Shown: positions 14,076 to 22,999 of the stretch, piece by piece
Layout of the letters: every line of letters starts with the position of its first letter
How positions within the stretch are numbered: the stretch's first letter is position 1
Assembly: GCA_002354055.1 (NCBI GenBank)
Contig: DEKW01000010.1
Coordinates: forward strand, 1-37,374
Origin: Bacteroidales bacterium UBA2712
Lineage (GTDB): Bacteria; Bacteroidota; Bacteroidia; Bacteroidales; Paludibacteraceae
Direction: 5' to 3'
Length of the DNA: 37,374 bases
Position numbers and translations under genes: made by a program
The notes under the pieces: model-generated
Databases searched by the model: none
Seen by the model: only the letters and a program-made list of their open reading frames with translations
Told to the model about the DNA's origin: nothing

Positions 14076-16118
14076 TCATAAATTTGTATTCAAGAACCGC
14101 AAGATTCTTTCATGCATGTGTTTGGCGTTGTTACCCTGGCGCAGATGATGGTTATCGTCGGGGTATAACTGCATCTCAAACTGCTTATCCGCCTCCACTA
14201 ACGCATTGATATACTGCATTGTATGTTGTACATGGACATTATCGTCACCCGTGCCGTGAATGATCAGTACGGCTCCGGAGAGGTCGGCCGCTTTATTCAG
14301 GAGCGACGCTTCTTCATAGCCTCGCGGGTTGACCTGCGGACGACGCATGTAGCGCTCGGTATAAGCGGAGTCGTAGAGTTTCCAGTCGGTCACCGGCGCA
14401 ATGGCGATGCCGGCTTTGAAAGGATGGTTCTTCTGGCTCATGGTGTAAAGCGTCTCATAGCCACCGTAAGACCAACCGAGAATCGCCATGCGGCTTGCAT
14501 CAATCTCTTCGCGGGCACCGATATAGTTCGCCGCGGCAATCAGGTCCTCCGCCTCTTTCTGACCCAGAGACATATACGTCTCGTTGCGCCAAGCGCGGCC
14601 GCGACAATCGCTTCCGCGGGTATCGACAATCAGGACCGCGTATCCCTGCTCCACCAGCGCATACTCAAAACGCTTGCGCCAGCGGTTCAACACGCGCTGA
14701 CTCGCCGGACCGGAATAGTGCATGACGACAAGGGGATTAGGGGTTAGGGGTGAAGGGTGAGGGGTGAGGAGCATCGCTTCGAGTTCCTGACCTTTGCCAT
14801 TAGGGATGCGGAGTAACTCCGGCTCAGGTAAACCCTGCTCTTTCCATGCTGTAATAGTGGCTGTATGGTCTAGGATTAGTCCAATTTTAGTCGCATTTGC
14901 CCCCTTGATTGTATAGAGGGTATAGGTATGTGGCGTATCAAAAGATTGGAAGCAATCGATCATTCGTTTGCTGTCCTTGGAGAAGCGCGCGCTGTGGGTT
15001 CCTTCGCCTTCGGTCAGTTTGACAGGCATATGTGTAGCATTGCCGGAGGCGGAAGAGGATTTGCCATTGGGTTTGATGGAGACGGCGTAAATGTCGCGTG
15101 TTGCGGGTGTCGTAGCAGCCTGGTAGTAGAGGGTCTGGGATTTCTCATCCACAGCATAGAGGGCCGTCACATCGATGTCTGCAGGCGTGAGTACGCGGAG
15201 CTGTGCGCCTTGCGCATTATGCAAGTACGCACGACGCCAACCGTCTTTCTCACTCAAGGCGATGAAAGAACCATCGGAGAGCCACTGCCATTCGTCAAAG
15301 AGGCTATAATCCACAAAATAGCGGTCGCTTTCCTCCTTATAGAGCGGGTGCGAGACGGTCGATTTGGCATTGCAGGAGAGCACCTCCATTTTCGTCTGGT
15401 CTCTATTGACGCGCAGGACGAGCAGTTCGCCAGCGGGCGTCCATCTCAAGCGCGGGAAATAGAGATCCTGACCGTTGGTCACCTGCATGGTCTGGATGCC
15501 TTTGGTAGCAACATCATAAACGCAGACGGACGCCTTGGCATTCGGACAGCCGGCTTTGGGGTAACGCAGACTCTCTTGGGTCGGGTACTGGGTATCACCG
15601 TAGATATCCCAACTGAAACTCGGAACCTCGTGTTCGTCGAGACGGACGAATGCCAGCATTTTGGAATCCGGACTCCAGGCAAACAGCGCCGTTGTGCCGA
15701 ACTCCTCTTCGTACAACCAATCGGCGATGCCGGAGATGATATCCGTGTCCTCGTTCTTCGTTACCGCCACTTCGGTACCGAAATCGAGTTTATGGATATA
15801 GAGGTTGTTATCTTTGGCGAACGCCACGTAACGTCCATTCGGGCTCATGACCGCATCGCGTACTTGGTCAAAGCCCATGCCCGCACCGAGTTTCTTGCGG
15901 GTATGACGCATGGTGTCCACGACGTACCACTCCGCCAAACGCGAACGGCGAAAAATGCGCTCTTCGTTCTCGCTCTCCAGACGGTACCGACCGGCTGTTG
16001 CGGTCTGATCGCCCATAGCTAAAATACTATCCTGCTCTGCGGCAGAAAGGGTTGTGGGATTATAGTCGCCTGCCAAGATGCCTTGCAGGACCGTCAAAAA
16101 AATCAGCAGTATTTTCAT
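14076..16118 (-). CDS. S9 family peptidase, dipeptidyl-peptidase IV-like
   Basis: This 680-residue exopeptidase would release dipeptides, typically Xaa-Pro, from the N-terminus of peptides in the periplasm. A signal peptide (MKILLIFLTVLQGILAG) is followed by a DPP IV beta-propeller (about 40-430; YVAFAKDNNLYIH, IADWLYEEEFG with the substrate-binding Glu pair). The alpha/beta-hydrolase domain has Ser550 in GWSYGGY, Asp625 in GTGDDNVH and His657 in DDNHH. A Pro/Leu stretch LTPHPSPLTPNPLV just before the hydrolase domain (about residues 451-463) is encoded by a TTAGGGG-type microrepeat. The gene overlaps the preceding one by 4 bp (ATGA), so translation is coupled. Confidence 0.92.
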   Translation of the reverse strand: MKILLIFLTVLQGILAGDYNPTTLSAAEQDSILAMGDQTATAGRYRLESENEERIFRRSRLAEWYVVDTMRHTRKKLGAGMGFDQVRDAVMSPNGRYVAFAKDNNLYIHKLDFGTEVAVTKNEDTDIISGIADWLYEEEFGTTALFAWSPDSKMLAFVRLDEHEVPSFSWDIYGDTQYPTQESLRYPKAGCPNAKASVCVYDVATKGIQTMQVTNGQDLYFPRLRWTPAGELLVLRVNRDQTKMEVLSCNAKSTVSHPLYKEESDRYFVDYSLFDEWQWLSDGSFIALSEKDGWRRAYLHNAQGAQLRVLTPADIDVTALYAVDEKSQTLYYQAATTPATRDIYAVSIKPNGKSSSASGNATHMPVKLTEGEGTHSARFSKDSKRMIDCFQSFDTPHTYTLYTIKGANATKIGLILDHTATITAWKEQGLPEPELLRIPNGKGQELEAMLLTPHPSPLTPNPLVVMHYSGPASQRVLNRWRKRFEYALVEQGYAVLIVDTRGSDCRGRAWRNETYMSLGQKEAEDLIAAANYIGAREEIDASRMAILGWSYGGYETLYTMSQKNHPFKAGIAIAPVTDWKLYDSAYTERYMRRPQVNPRGYEEASLLNKAADLSGAVLIIHGTGDDNVHVQHTMQYINALVEADKQFEMQLYPDDNHHLRQGNNAKHMHERILRFLNTNL
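14731..14769. repeat. TTAGGGG-type microrepeat inside the DPP IV gene
   Basis: Units of GGGGATTA, GGGGTTA, GGGGTGAA, GGGTGA and GGGGTGAGG run in frame through the coding sequence. A related array lies in non-coding DNA at 605-636. Confidence 0.65.
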
Positions 16119-17365
16119 CTCATTCGTAGTTCTTTCTCTCCGTTCCGGATGATCAGATCATAGCACCCGAAAGGAAGGACATATTCATTTTTCTGTGTCT
16201 CTTGTATGCGTTCAAAACCCATGCCAGACTCCGGATGACAGGTATAGACCTGTTCATTTTCCGAAGCCGGGAATACAAGTTTCAGCATGGAACTCTGCGG
16301 CTCTGCGGGCAGTAAGCCGGCATGCGAATTTCCACCACCTCCATCTGTGATATTCAGCCACAAAATGTAGTTCTTATTCGCAATCGTGGCATAGAGGATG
16401 GTCTCGTTGCCGTCGTGATGGACGCGCCAGGGCGAAGCGGCAGTCACCAATTTGCACTGGTAGTCATATCCTATAGGCGCTCCTGTCGCGGCGTGGGTGA
16501 TATAAGCAGTATCCTTGGCGGCATTGAAGGTCATCGAATAGAGTTGGTTCAAGGCCGTGCGATCCATGAATTCCGGTATCATCTGACCGTTTTTATCGGG
16601 CACTCCGGATAGCGCCATTTGGGACTGCGTATTCACATAGAGGTACTCGCCGTCGGTCAGTTTGGAGACATAGATCGAGTCTTCGGGAAGCATCGCTTCA
16701 TATGCCGCCCAAAGAACAGCGTCTTCCAGCAGAAAACACTGTGTGTTCGGAGCTATCAACGCCGGTCGTGTGGAGGTCTGTCTAAACTCCGTCTCGCTCC
16801 AGCCAATAAACCTCCAGCCGTTATAATCTTCCATCGAAGGCAGGAAGACCCCTGCCCCACCGGTCATTTCCGTAAGCGTCTGATAGACCTCGTTGCCGCG
16901 CATGAGCGTCACCGAGTGCGCAGGCGCAGGCGTATATGCAATGACGTACTTTTCTATATAGAGGGAGTTCACCGAACCTTGCAACCGGATGGTCATCTCT
17001 TGTACGCCCTGATAGCTTTTGGGCAAAAGCGATAACGGATGATAACGGGTGTTATCGTACGCACCGAACCACTGGTCGAACGAGCCGCCCTTCATCGCTA
17101 CCGTCTGTCCGTCGATGCTAACCGACCATGTACCCGCGCCTCCGGATTGATTGGAACGAATATAGACATCTACTTGGCTAATCGTCATGCCCGCCAGATA
17201 TGATAACTCCAGGACGGCTTCATCGCCCTGCCGAACCGTTCCTTTCTGGAACGAACAGTTGTAAGAGGCCTGCACCGACGGAGGTATATCCCCCGTCGCG
17301 ATGACAGTATTCTTGCTATCTACCGTCAGAGTCAGTATGGATAGTATGATGGTCAGCCAAGTCAT
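16115..17365 (-). CDS. Secreted protein of unknown function
   Basis: This 416-residue protein has a signal peptide (MTWLTIILSILTLTVDS). Residues 30-130 look like a beta-sandwich (LELSYLAGMTISQVDVYIRS, GTWSVSIDGQTVAMKGGS). The middle contains an InlB B-repeat-like unit (GWRFIGWSETEF, then AVLWAAYE). The C-terminus is YDLIIRNGEKELRMR, loosely like the tails of the SGNH and DUF4832 proteins here. I do not recognise a named family. It lies 9 nt after the RND/OMF gene and overlaps the peptidase gene by 4 bp, so it is expressed with both. A surface or periplasmic role is inference. Confidence 0.65.
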   Translation of the reverse strand: MTWLTIILSILTLTVDSKNTVIATGDIPPSVQASYNCSFQKGTVRQGDEAVLELSYLAGMTISQVDVYIRSNQSGGAGTWSVSIDGQTVAMKGGSFDQWFGAYDNTRYHPLSLLPKSYQGVQEMTIRLQGSVNSLYIEKYVIAYTPAPAHSVTLMRGNEVYQTLTEMTGGAGVFLPSMEDYNGWRFIGWSETEFRQTSTRPALIAPNTQCFLLEDAVLWAAYEAMLPEDSIYVSKLTDGEYLYVNTQSQMALSGVPDKNGQMIPEFMDRTALNQLYSMTFNAAKDTAYITHAATGAPIGYDYQCKLVTAASPWRVHHDGNETILYATIANKNYILWLNITDGGGGNSHAGLLPAEPQSSMLKLVFPASENEQVYTCHPESGMGFERIQETQKNEYVLPFGCYDLIIRNGEKELRMR

Positions 17366-17374
17366 GCGTTTTTG

Positions 17375-20300
17375 TTATTTCGTTCCTCCGCCGAGGGCTA
17401 CGTAGAGGTCGATGAGACTGATGAGCCCGTTATAGCGGTTCGTGACATCAGCCAGCTGCGCCTTGAGGTAGTTCTCCTGCGCCGTAAGCACTTCCAGATA
17501 GTTGGCCCTGCCTGTTTTCATCAACTCGTACGTACCTTCGTAGGACTCGCTTTGGGTTGTGAGGAGGCGTTGATAGAGGGTATCCTGTTCCTGTGCGTTC
17601 TTGCAACGGAAGATAGCATCGTTGACTTCGCTTCCTGCCTTCAGCATCGTCTCCACGTAACGGTTAGCCGCTTCCTCTTGCTCGAGTTTGGCGATCTTGA
17701 GGTTCGCTTTGAGTTTGCCGCCGGCAAAGATCGGTTGCGAGAGGCCGAGTACTGCGTTCATGAGCAACTGGCCGGGATTAGCTACGATACCGCCGTTATT
17801 GGTCCATCCGATGAGTCCCGAGAGAGAGAGAGCCGGACAGAATGCCGCTTTCGCCATGTTCGTCTGATAGAACGCCGCCGCTACATTACGCTCTGCCGCA
17901 CGTACATCCGCACGGTTGCTGAGTTGGGAAGCAGGAACAGGTTCGAGTGTCCAAGGAGTGAAGGGATAACTCGACCACGGCGAACGTGCTATCGCTTGCG
18001 GCTCAACGTTCAGCAACAGGCACATGGAGAGTTCCAACGAATGGATCTGCTCCAAGAGTTGCTTGCGCTGGATCTGTACATTGATGAGGGATGCCTCCAT
18101 CTGACCGATAGAGGGCGAATAAGCCTGACCGTTCTTGACCAAGACGCGCTGGATCTCCAAGACCTGTTGCCAGATGACTTCGGTACTATCCAATATAACT
18201 CCCTGATAATCCAAGAGTTGCAACTGCGTGTACATACGAGCAACCGTAGCAACGAGGTTGGCATGTGCCGCGGCGCGGTTATCTTCCGCCTGTTCACGTA
18301 GCACCTGCGCTTGTCGTTTGCGGTTCGTGATCGTTCCGAAGCCTTCTCCACCCCAGTTGAGAGAGAGCGGCACTTGGTAACTCAGTGTCGCGCCGGACAT
18401 GCCTGCGCCGGGTGTATAAGTGCCCGAGACGCCTACGTTGGCAGGCGAGATAGCCAAGGTCGGAAGGAAGCCCAACTTAGCGGCTCTAAGCCGTGCATCT
18501 GCCTCCAGTACAGCGAGCTTGCACGAACGGTAATCGACATTATTCTCCAGCGCCTTGCGGATATGTCCCTGTAGGATAGGATCGGTGATATAGGTCTGCC
18601 AATTCGCGTCGCTGACGGCTGTAATCAGACTGTCTTGCTCGGGTTTCTGAGCCGGCTCGTATTTCTTGAAGATACCGCAGGAGGAGAGGGTCATTGCGCT
18701 GACAATCAGCACAATGATGATTGATGATTTATTATTTATGATTGATGATTTTTTCTCTTCTTCGACGGGTTCGGGCTCACCTTGGAAGCGCTCGTGGAGT
18801 GTCTGGAAGATGATATAGAAGGCAGGCACGACGAAGACGAGTGCGAGCGTTCCTACCGCCATACCTCCTGTCACACCGATCGCCAGCGCACGGTTTCCGT
18901 TTGCTCCGGCGCCACCTTCGATAATCAGCGGAATCATACCGGCAATCATCGTCACAACGGTCATCAGAATAGGACGCAGACGATCCTCACAAGCACCAAG
19001 AGCCGCCTCAACGATCGGCATACCCTGTTTGCGTTTCTCCACCGCGAACTCGGTAATCAGAATAGCCGTCTTCGCAAGCAAACCGATCAACATGATCACA
19101 CCGGTCTGGAGGTAGATGTTATTCTCCTGGCCGCAGAGCCATGACAGCGCAAACGAGCCCATCAGACCGAAAGGCACGGACAGCAGGACTGCCAGCGGGA
19201 TGAAGAACGACTCATACAACGAAGCCAAAATCATATAAATCAGCAAGATACAAACGAGGTAGATGATGGCGGTAAGGTTGGATTTGCTGTTTGCCTGTAA
19301 CTCACGACTCATACCTCCGTACTCGAACGTATAGCCCGTAGGCAGGTGCGTCTTCGCTACTTCCTCAATCACCTTCTGCACGTTACCCTCGCTGTAACCG
19401 GCACTCGGCTGGATGGAACATGCGATCGACTGATAGAGGTTGAAACGTTTCTGTGTAGCCGAACCGACAGCCGGCGTGAGCGTCACAAACTGCGAGATAG
19501 GCGCCATCTCGCTCCCTATCTTCACGAAGATATTATTCAGCGATGAAGGATCCAGTCGGTACTCAGGTGCAGCGCCCGCCATGACACGATAGACCTTGCC
19601 GTATTGGTTGAAGTTACTGATATAGGAACTACCACAATATGCACCGAGGGTGTTCAAGACCACGTCCGGCGAGATGCCTGCGCGGTCGCATTGCGTAGCG
19701 TTGACATCGACCTTGTATTTGGGGAACGACTCGCTGTAAAGCGACATCGCCATCTGCACCTCGGGGTGTTTCTGGAGCTCGGCAAGGAAGTTATTCACCA
19801 CCTCGTTGAACTTCGACATATCGCCTCCTTGCAGGTCTTCCATCTGGAGGTCGATTGCGTTACTGTTACCGTATCCGGGGATCTGCGGCATCTGGAACGG
19901 AATGACCTGTGCATCCTTGATGTCTTCGCAAGAGAGGTACAGTTTCGCCATCACATAGTCGATATAATGCTCAATACCTTTGCGCTGGTCCCATGGTTTG
20001 AGACGCACGACAAGCGTACCGTAGCTGACTCCCGTACCGGAGATCAGACCGAAACCGGAGATCTTCGCATAACTCTCCACTTCTTCGAGGCGCAGCACAT
20101 GTTCCTCCACCTGCGCCATGATCTTATCGGTCTCCACGAGCGGTGAACCCGCCGGAGCCGTTACATCCACCATGATCACACCTTGGTCCTCCTGGGGCAC
20201 CAGACCCGAAGGCAACGCACGCATGGCGAACACCATAGCAACTGCAGCGGCAATGAGCCAAAGCCACGCACGGCGGGGTTTCTGCAAGAACTTAGCCACG

Positions 20301-21889
20301 CCGTTCTTGTACTTGCCCAAGATGGCATTGTACGCAGCATCATAAGCTTGTTTCACCCGTTGGCTGAAACTTTTCTTTGCACTTGCTGTTTCTTTCTTGG
20401 GTTTGAAAAGGATGGCGGTCAGCGCAGGACAGAGGGTCAGTGCCGAGAGACAGCTGAGTCCCACGGAACTGGCGATAGTGATACCGAACTGCGTGAAGAA
20501 CGTACCGCTGGTTCCGGGCATGAAGGTCACAGGAATGAACACCGCCATGAAGACCAGCGTACAACTGATGACAGCTACCGTCACTTCGCTCATGGCATCT
20601 TTCGTAGCCTTGTACGCCGAGGTATAACCGCTCTCCATCTTCGCCATGACCGCCTCGACGACGACGATTGCATCATCGACGACCGTTCCGATTGCCAACA
20701 CGAGGGCAAAGAGTGTCAGAATATTCAAGGAGAATCCCGCCACTTTCACCACCGCGAACGTACCCAACAGTGATACGATGATGGAGATTGATGGGATGAG
20801 GGTAGCTTTGAAGTTCTGAAGGAAGAAATACACCACCAGGATGACCAAGAGAATGGCGATGATCAGGGTCTCTACGACGTTGTGAATAGCCGCATAGAGG
20901 AAGTCATCAGAGGTCTGCAAGATCGTAAATTCCAAACCAGCCGGCATGGTCTTTTTGATCTGGTCATAAAGGTCGTTGATTGCCGCATTGACCTGCGTAG
21001 CATTGGCTCCCGGCGCCTGGTTGATCATGAATGCTACACCGGGCTTGCCGTCCACGCGGGAGGAGAAGCTGTAATTCAATGCTCCCAACTCCACATCCGC
21101 TACATCGCGCAGATGAAGCACGTTACCATGATCCGTACGGAGGACGATCGACTCAAACTCCTCGATGGACTGCAGACGACCTTTGTACTCCAAGTTATAC
21201 TGATACGTATTCCCGCTCTGCTCGCCTAACGCACCCGCAGCAGCCACCATATTCTGATTACCGATAGCAGCGAAGACATCGTTCGGTTCCAGCCCGTATT
21301 GCGCCATCACGTCCGGCTTCATCCAGATACGCAAGGAATAAGTATTACCTAACAACTGCACAGCGCCGACACCCGTCACACGCAAGAGACGAGGCTTGAC
21401 GTTGATATCAATATAGTTGGCGATGAAGTCCATGTCGAACTTCCCGTCACGGCTGACGAGCGCAGCGATCTGGAGGATGTTATTCTGCCTTTTCTCAACC
21501 TTTACGCCCACACGAGTCACTTCTTGCGGAAGCAATCCCAAAGCCGCCGACACCCGGTTCTGCACATTGACCGCAGCCATGTCCGCGTCCGTACCTTGAT
21601 TGAAATAGACGTTGATATTGACATCACCGGTAGCCGAAGCCTCCGAAGTCATGTACGCCATATTTTCCACACCGTTCACCGCTTCCTCTATAGGCATCAC
21701 CACGGATTTCATTACGGTATTGGCGTCCGCGCCGGAATAAGAGGTGGAGATCATCACCGTCGGGGGCGCGATATCCGGATATTGCTCGATAGGCAGCGTC
21801 TTAAGGCATATGAAGCCCACTAAAGCGATCAGCAGCGAGATACACACCGCCATCACTTTCCGATCTACGAAGATATTTCCCTTTGCCAT
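17375..21889 (-). CDS. RND efflux permease fused to its TolC-type outer-membrane factor
   Basis: This 1504-residue fusion begins with a complete HAE1/AcrB-type RND permease (about 1-1045; FVDRKVMAVCISLLIALVGF, VVDDAIVVVEAV, PVTFMPGTSGTFF, final FVVPAFYIIFQTLHERF). A charged linker (EPVEEEKKSS) follows, then a hydrophobic run and the lipobox LSSC at Cys1071. Residues 1071-1504 are a complete NodT/TolC-like outer-membrane factor (ANWQTYITDPILQGHIRKAL, the two repeats, ending TGRANYLEVLTAQENYL). RND pumps normally span separate proteins, so the join is unusual. It may be made as one chain and cut by the lipoprotein peptidase; that is inference. The adaptor gene precedes it by 2 nt. Substrate unknown. 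Confidence 0.88.
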   Translation of the reverse strand: MAKGNIFVDRKVMAVCISLLIALVGFICLKTLPIEQYPDIAPPTVMISTSYSGADANTVMKSVVMPIEEAVNGVENMAYMTSEASATGDVNINVYFNQGTDADMAAVNVQNRVSAALGLLPQEVTRVGVKVEKRQNNILQIAALVSRDGKFDMDFIANYIDINVKPRLLRVTGVGAVQLLGNTYSLRIWMKPDVMAQYGLEPNDVFAAIGNQNMVAAAGALGEQSGNTYQYNLEYKGRLQSIEEFESIVLRTDHGNVLHLRDVADVELGALNYSFSSRVDGKPGVAFMINQAPGANATQVNAAINDLYDQIKKTMPAGLEFTILQTSDDFLYAAIHNVVETLIIAILLVILVVYFFLQNFKATLIPSISIIVSLLGTFAVVKVAGFSLNILTLFALVLAIGTVVDDAIVVVEAVMAKMESGYTSAYKATKDAMSEVTVAVISCTLVFMAVFIPVTFMPGTSGTFFTQFGITIASSVGLSCLSALTLCPALTAILFKPKKETASAKKSFSQRVKQAYDAAYNAILGKYKNGVAKFLQKPRRAWLWLIAAAVAMVFAMRALPSGLVPQEDQGVIMVDVTAPAGSPLVETDKIMAQVEEHVLRLEEVESYAKISGFGLISGTGVSYGTLVVRLKPWDQRKGIEHYIDYVMAKLYLSCEDIKDAQVIPFQMPQIPGYGNSNAIDLQMEDLQGGDMSKFNEVVNNFLAELQKHPEVQMAMSLYSESFPKYKVDVNATQCDRAGISPDVVLNTLGAYCGSSYISNFNQYGKVYRVMAGAAPEYRLDPSSLNNIFVKIGSEMAPISQFVTLTPAVGSATQKRFNLYQSIACSIQPSAGYSEGNVQKVIEEVAKTHLPTGYTFEYGGMSRELQANSKSNLTAIIYLVCILLIYMILASLYESFFIPLAVLLSVPFGLMGSFALSWLCGQENNIYLQTGVIMLIGLLAKTAILITEFAVEKRKQGMPIVEAALGACEDRLRPILMTVVTMIAGMIPLIIEGGAGANGNRALAIGVTGGMAVGTLALVFVVPAFYIIFQTLHERFQGEPEPVEEEKKSSIINNKSSIIIVLIVSAMTLSSCGIFKKYEPAQKPEQDSLITAVSDANWQTYITDPILQGHIRKALENNVDYRSCKLAVLEADARLRAAKLGFLPTLAISPANVGVSGTYTPGAGMSGATLSYQVPLSLNWGGEGFGTITNRKRQAQVLREQAEDNRAAAHANLVATVARMYTQLQLLDYQGVILDSTEVIWQQVLEIQRVLVKNGQAYSPSIGQMEASLINVQIQRKQLLEQIHSLELSMCLLLNVEPQAIARSPWSSYPFTPWTLEPVPASQLSNRADVRAAERNVAAAFYQTNMAKAAFCPALSLSGLIGWTNNGGIVANPGQLLMNAVLGLSQPIFAGGKLKANLKIAKLEQEEAANRYVETMLKAGSEVNDAIFRCKNAQEQDTLYQRLLTTQSESYEGTYELMKTGRANYLEVLTAQENYLKAQLADVTNRYNGLISLIDLYVALGGGTK
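18717..18751. repeat. 14-bp direct repeat at the pump/OMF junction
   Basis: ATGATTGATGATTT occurs twice (18717-18730 and 18738-18751) around ATTATTT. It encodes the SSIINNKSSII part of the linker. It resembles the intergenic spacer repeat at 13070-13092. Confidence 0.75.
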
Positions 21890-21891
21890 AA

Positions 21892-22977
21892 TCAGTACAA
21901 CACCTTTTGTCCTTCATGTACATTCGCAGCTCCTTTCGCCACGATCGTCTCCCCTTCTTCGACGCCGGATTTGACTACCGCGCGCACACCGTCGCCCAGC
22001 TCTTCTATCTCTACGATAGCGCTGGTGGCGAGGCTGTCTGCACCTACTTTATACACCAGAGATTTGTTCTGGATACGCACGACGGCGGTCAGCGGCACCA
22101 ACATCACGTTCTCCCACTCTACAGGCATCACTACCGTACCTTGCATGCCGGAGAACAGTTCGCCTTTGGGATTCGGGAAGGTCACATAGCAAGTCACCGA
22201 ACCGGTCTGCTGATCGACCATACCGGAGAGGCTGGTGATATGTCCTTTCTCGCTGTACTCGCTGCCGTCTTTAAAACGGAAAGAGAGCGGCGGAGCTATC
22301 TTTACCATGGCATCCAGCGAACCCAATTCGCTGATCATCGCGTGCACCTGGCTCTCCGTGATGGAGAAACTGGCTTCCATCTCGCTGACTCCGGCCACGC
22401 GGGTGAGCATCGTCCCTTCGGAGATCACGTCGCCTACGTGCGGGATGATATTTCCCACTAATCCATTCACCGGACTCTTGATCGTGCAATAATCCAGGCG
22501 CAACTCTGCGTCACGCACAGCGGCACGAGCTTGTGCCACTTGGGCCTCAGCCGACTGCAGCGTGTTCAGACTCTTGCGCAGCAGATAACCGCTGATGATT
22601 CCTTTGTCGGCCAACTCCTTGTTGCTCTCCGCCTCCAGTCTTGCGTTCTCGCAGTTGGCGAGAGCGGTCTGCAGATCCGCCTTCGCATGTACCAAGGCAT
22701 TGACTGCAGAGCGATTGTCAATCAGGAAGAGCACGTCGCCTTTCTTCACGCTCTGACCGTCTTTCACACGGATGACGTCAAGCGTACCAGTGCAACGCGA
22801 GACGATGGACACATCGCCTTTACCGCGAATTGCCGCACTCCAACTCATCGGAGCGGTCACGGTCTCACGGGCCAGCGTAAGCGTTTCAAAACTCGTGTGC
22901 TGCGCCTCGGGCTCTTTCACGCAACTCGTCAGCACACAAAAAGTTAATGTACTGAGTACAAATGAGATTTTTTTCAT
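21892..22977 (-). CDS. RND efflux periplasmic adaptor (membrane fusion protein)
   Basis: This 361-residue AcrA-type adaptor links the inner-membrane pump to the outer-membrane channel. The N-terminus MKKISFVLSTLTFCVLTSCV has a lipobox (LTSC, Cys19), so it is anchored by lipid. The biotinyl-lipoyl-like half-motifs are VSRCTGTLDVIRVKDGQSVK with GDVLFLIDNR, and YCTIKSPVNGLVGNIIPHVG. Between them lies a coiled-coil hairpin rich in Ala/Glu (LQTALANCENARLEAESNKE, SAEAQVAQARAAVRDAELRL). The C-terminal beta-barrel (VTCYVTFPNPKGELFSGMQG) completes it. It starts 22 nt after the DUF4832 gene stop and precedes the pump by 2 nt. Confidence 0.93.
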   Translation of the reverse strand: MKKISFVLSTLTFCVLTSCVKEPEAQHTSFETLTLARETVTAPMSWSAAIRGKGDVSIVSRCTGTLDVIRVKDGQSVKKGDVLFLIDNRSAVNALVHAKADLQTALANCENARLEAESNKELADKGIISGYLLRKSLNTLQSAEAQVAQARAAVRDAELRLDYCTIKSPVNGLVGNIIPHVGDVISEGTMLTRVAGVSEMEASFSITESQVHAMISELGSLDAMVKIAPPLSFRFKDGSEYSEKGHITSLSGMVDQQTGSVTCYVTFPNPKGELFSGMQGTVVMPVEWENVMLVPLTAVVRIQNKSLVYKVGADSLATSAIVEIEELGDGVRAVVKSGVEEGETIVAKGAANVHEGQKVLY

Positions 22978-22999
22978 TGTATTAAGTTAATTTGTGTTT

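Noticed and set aside
14928..16022. 364-codon plus-strand ORF
   Set aside because: It is antisense to the DPP IV-like gene, with no recognisable domain and no promoter.
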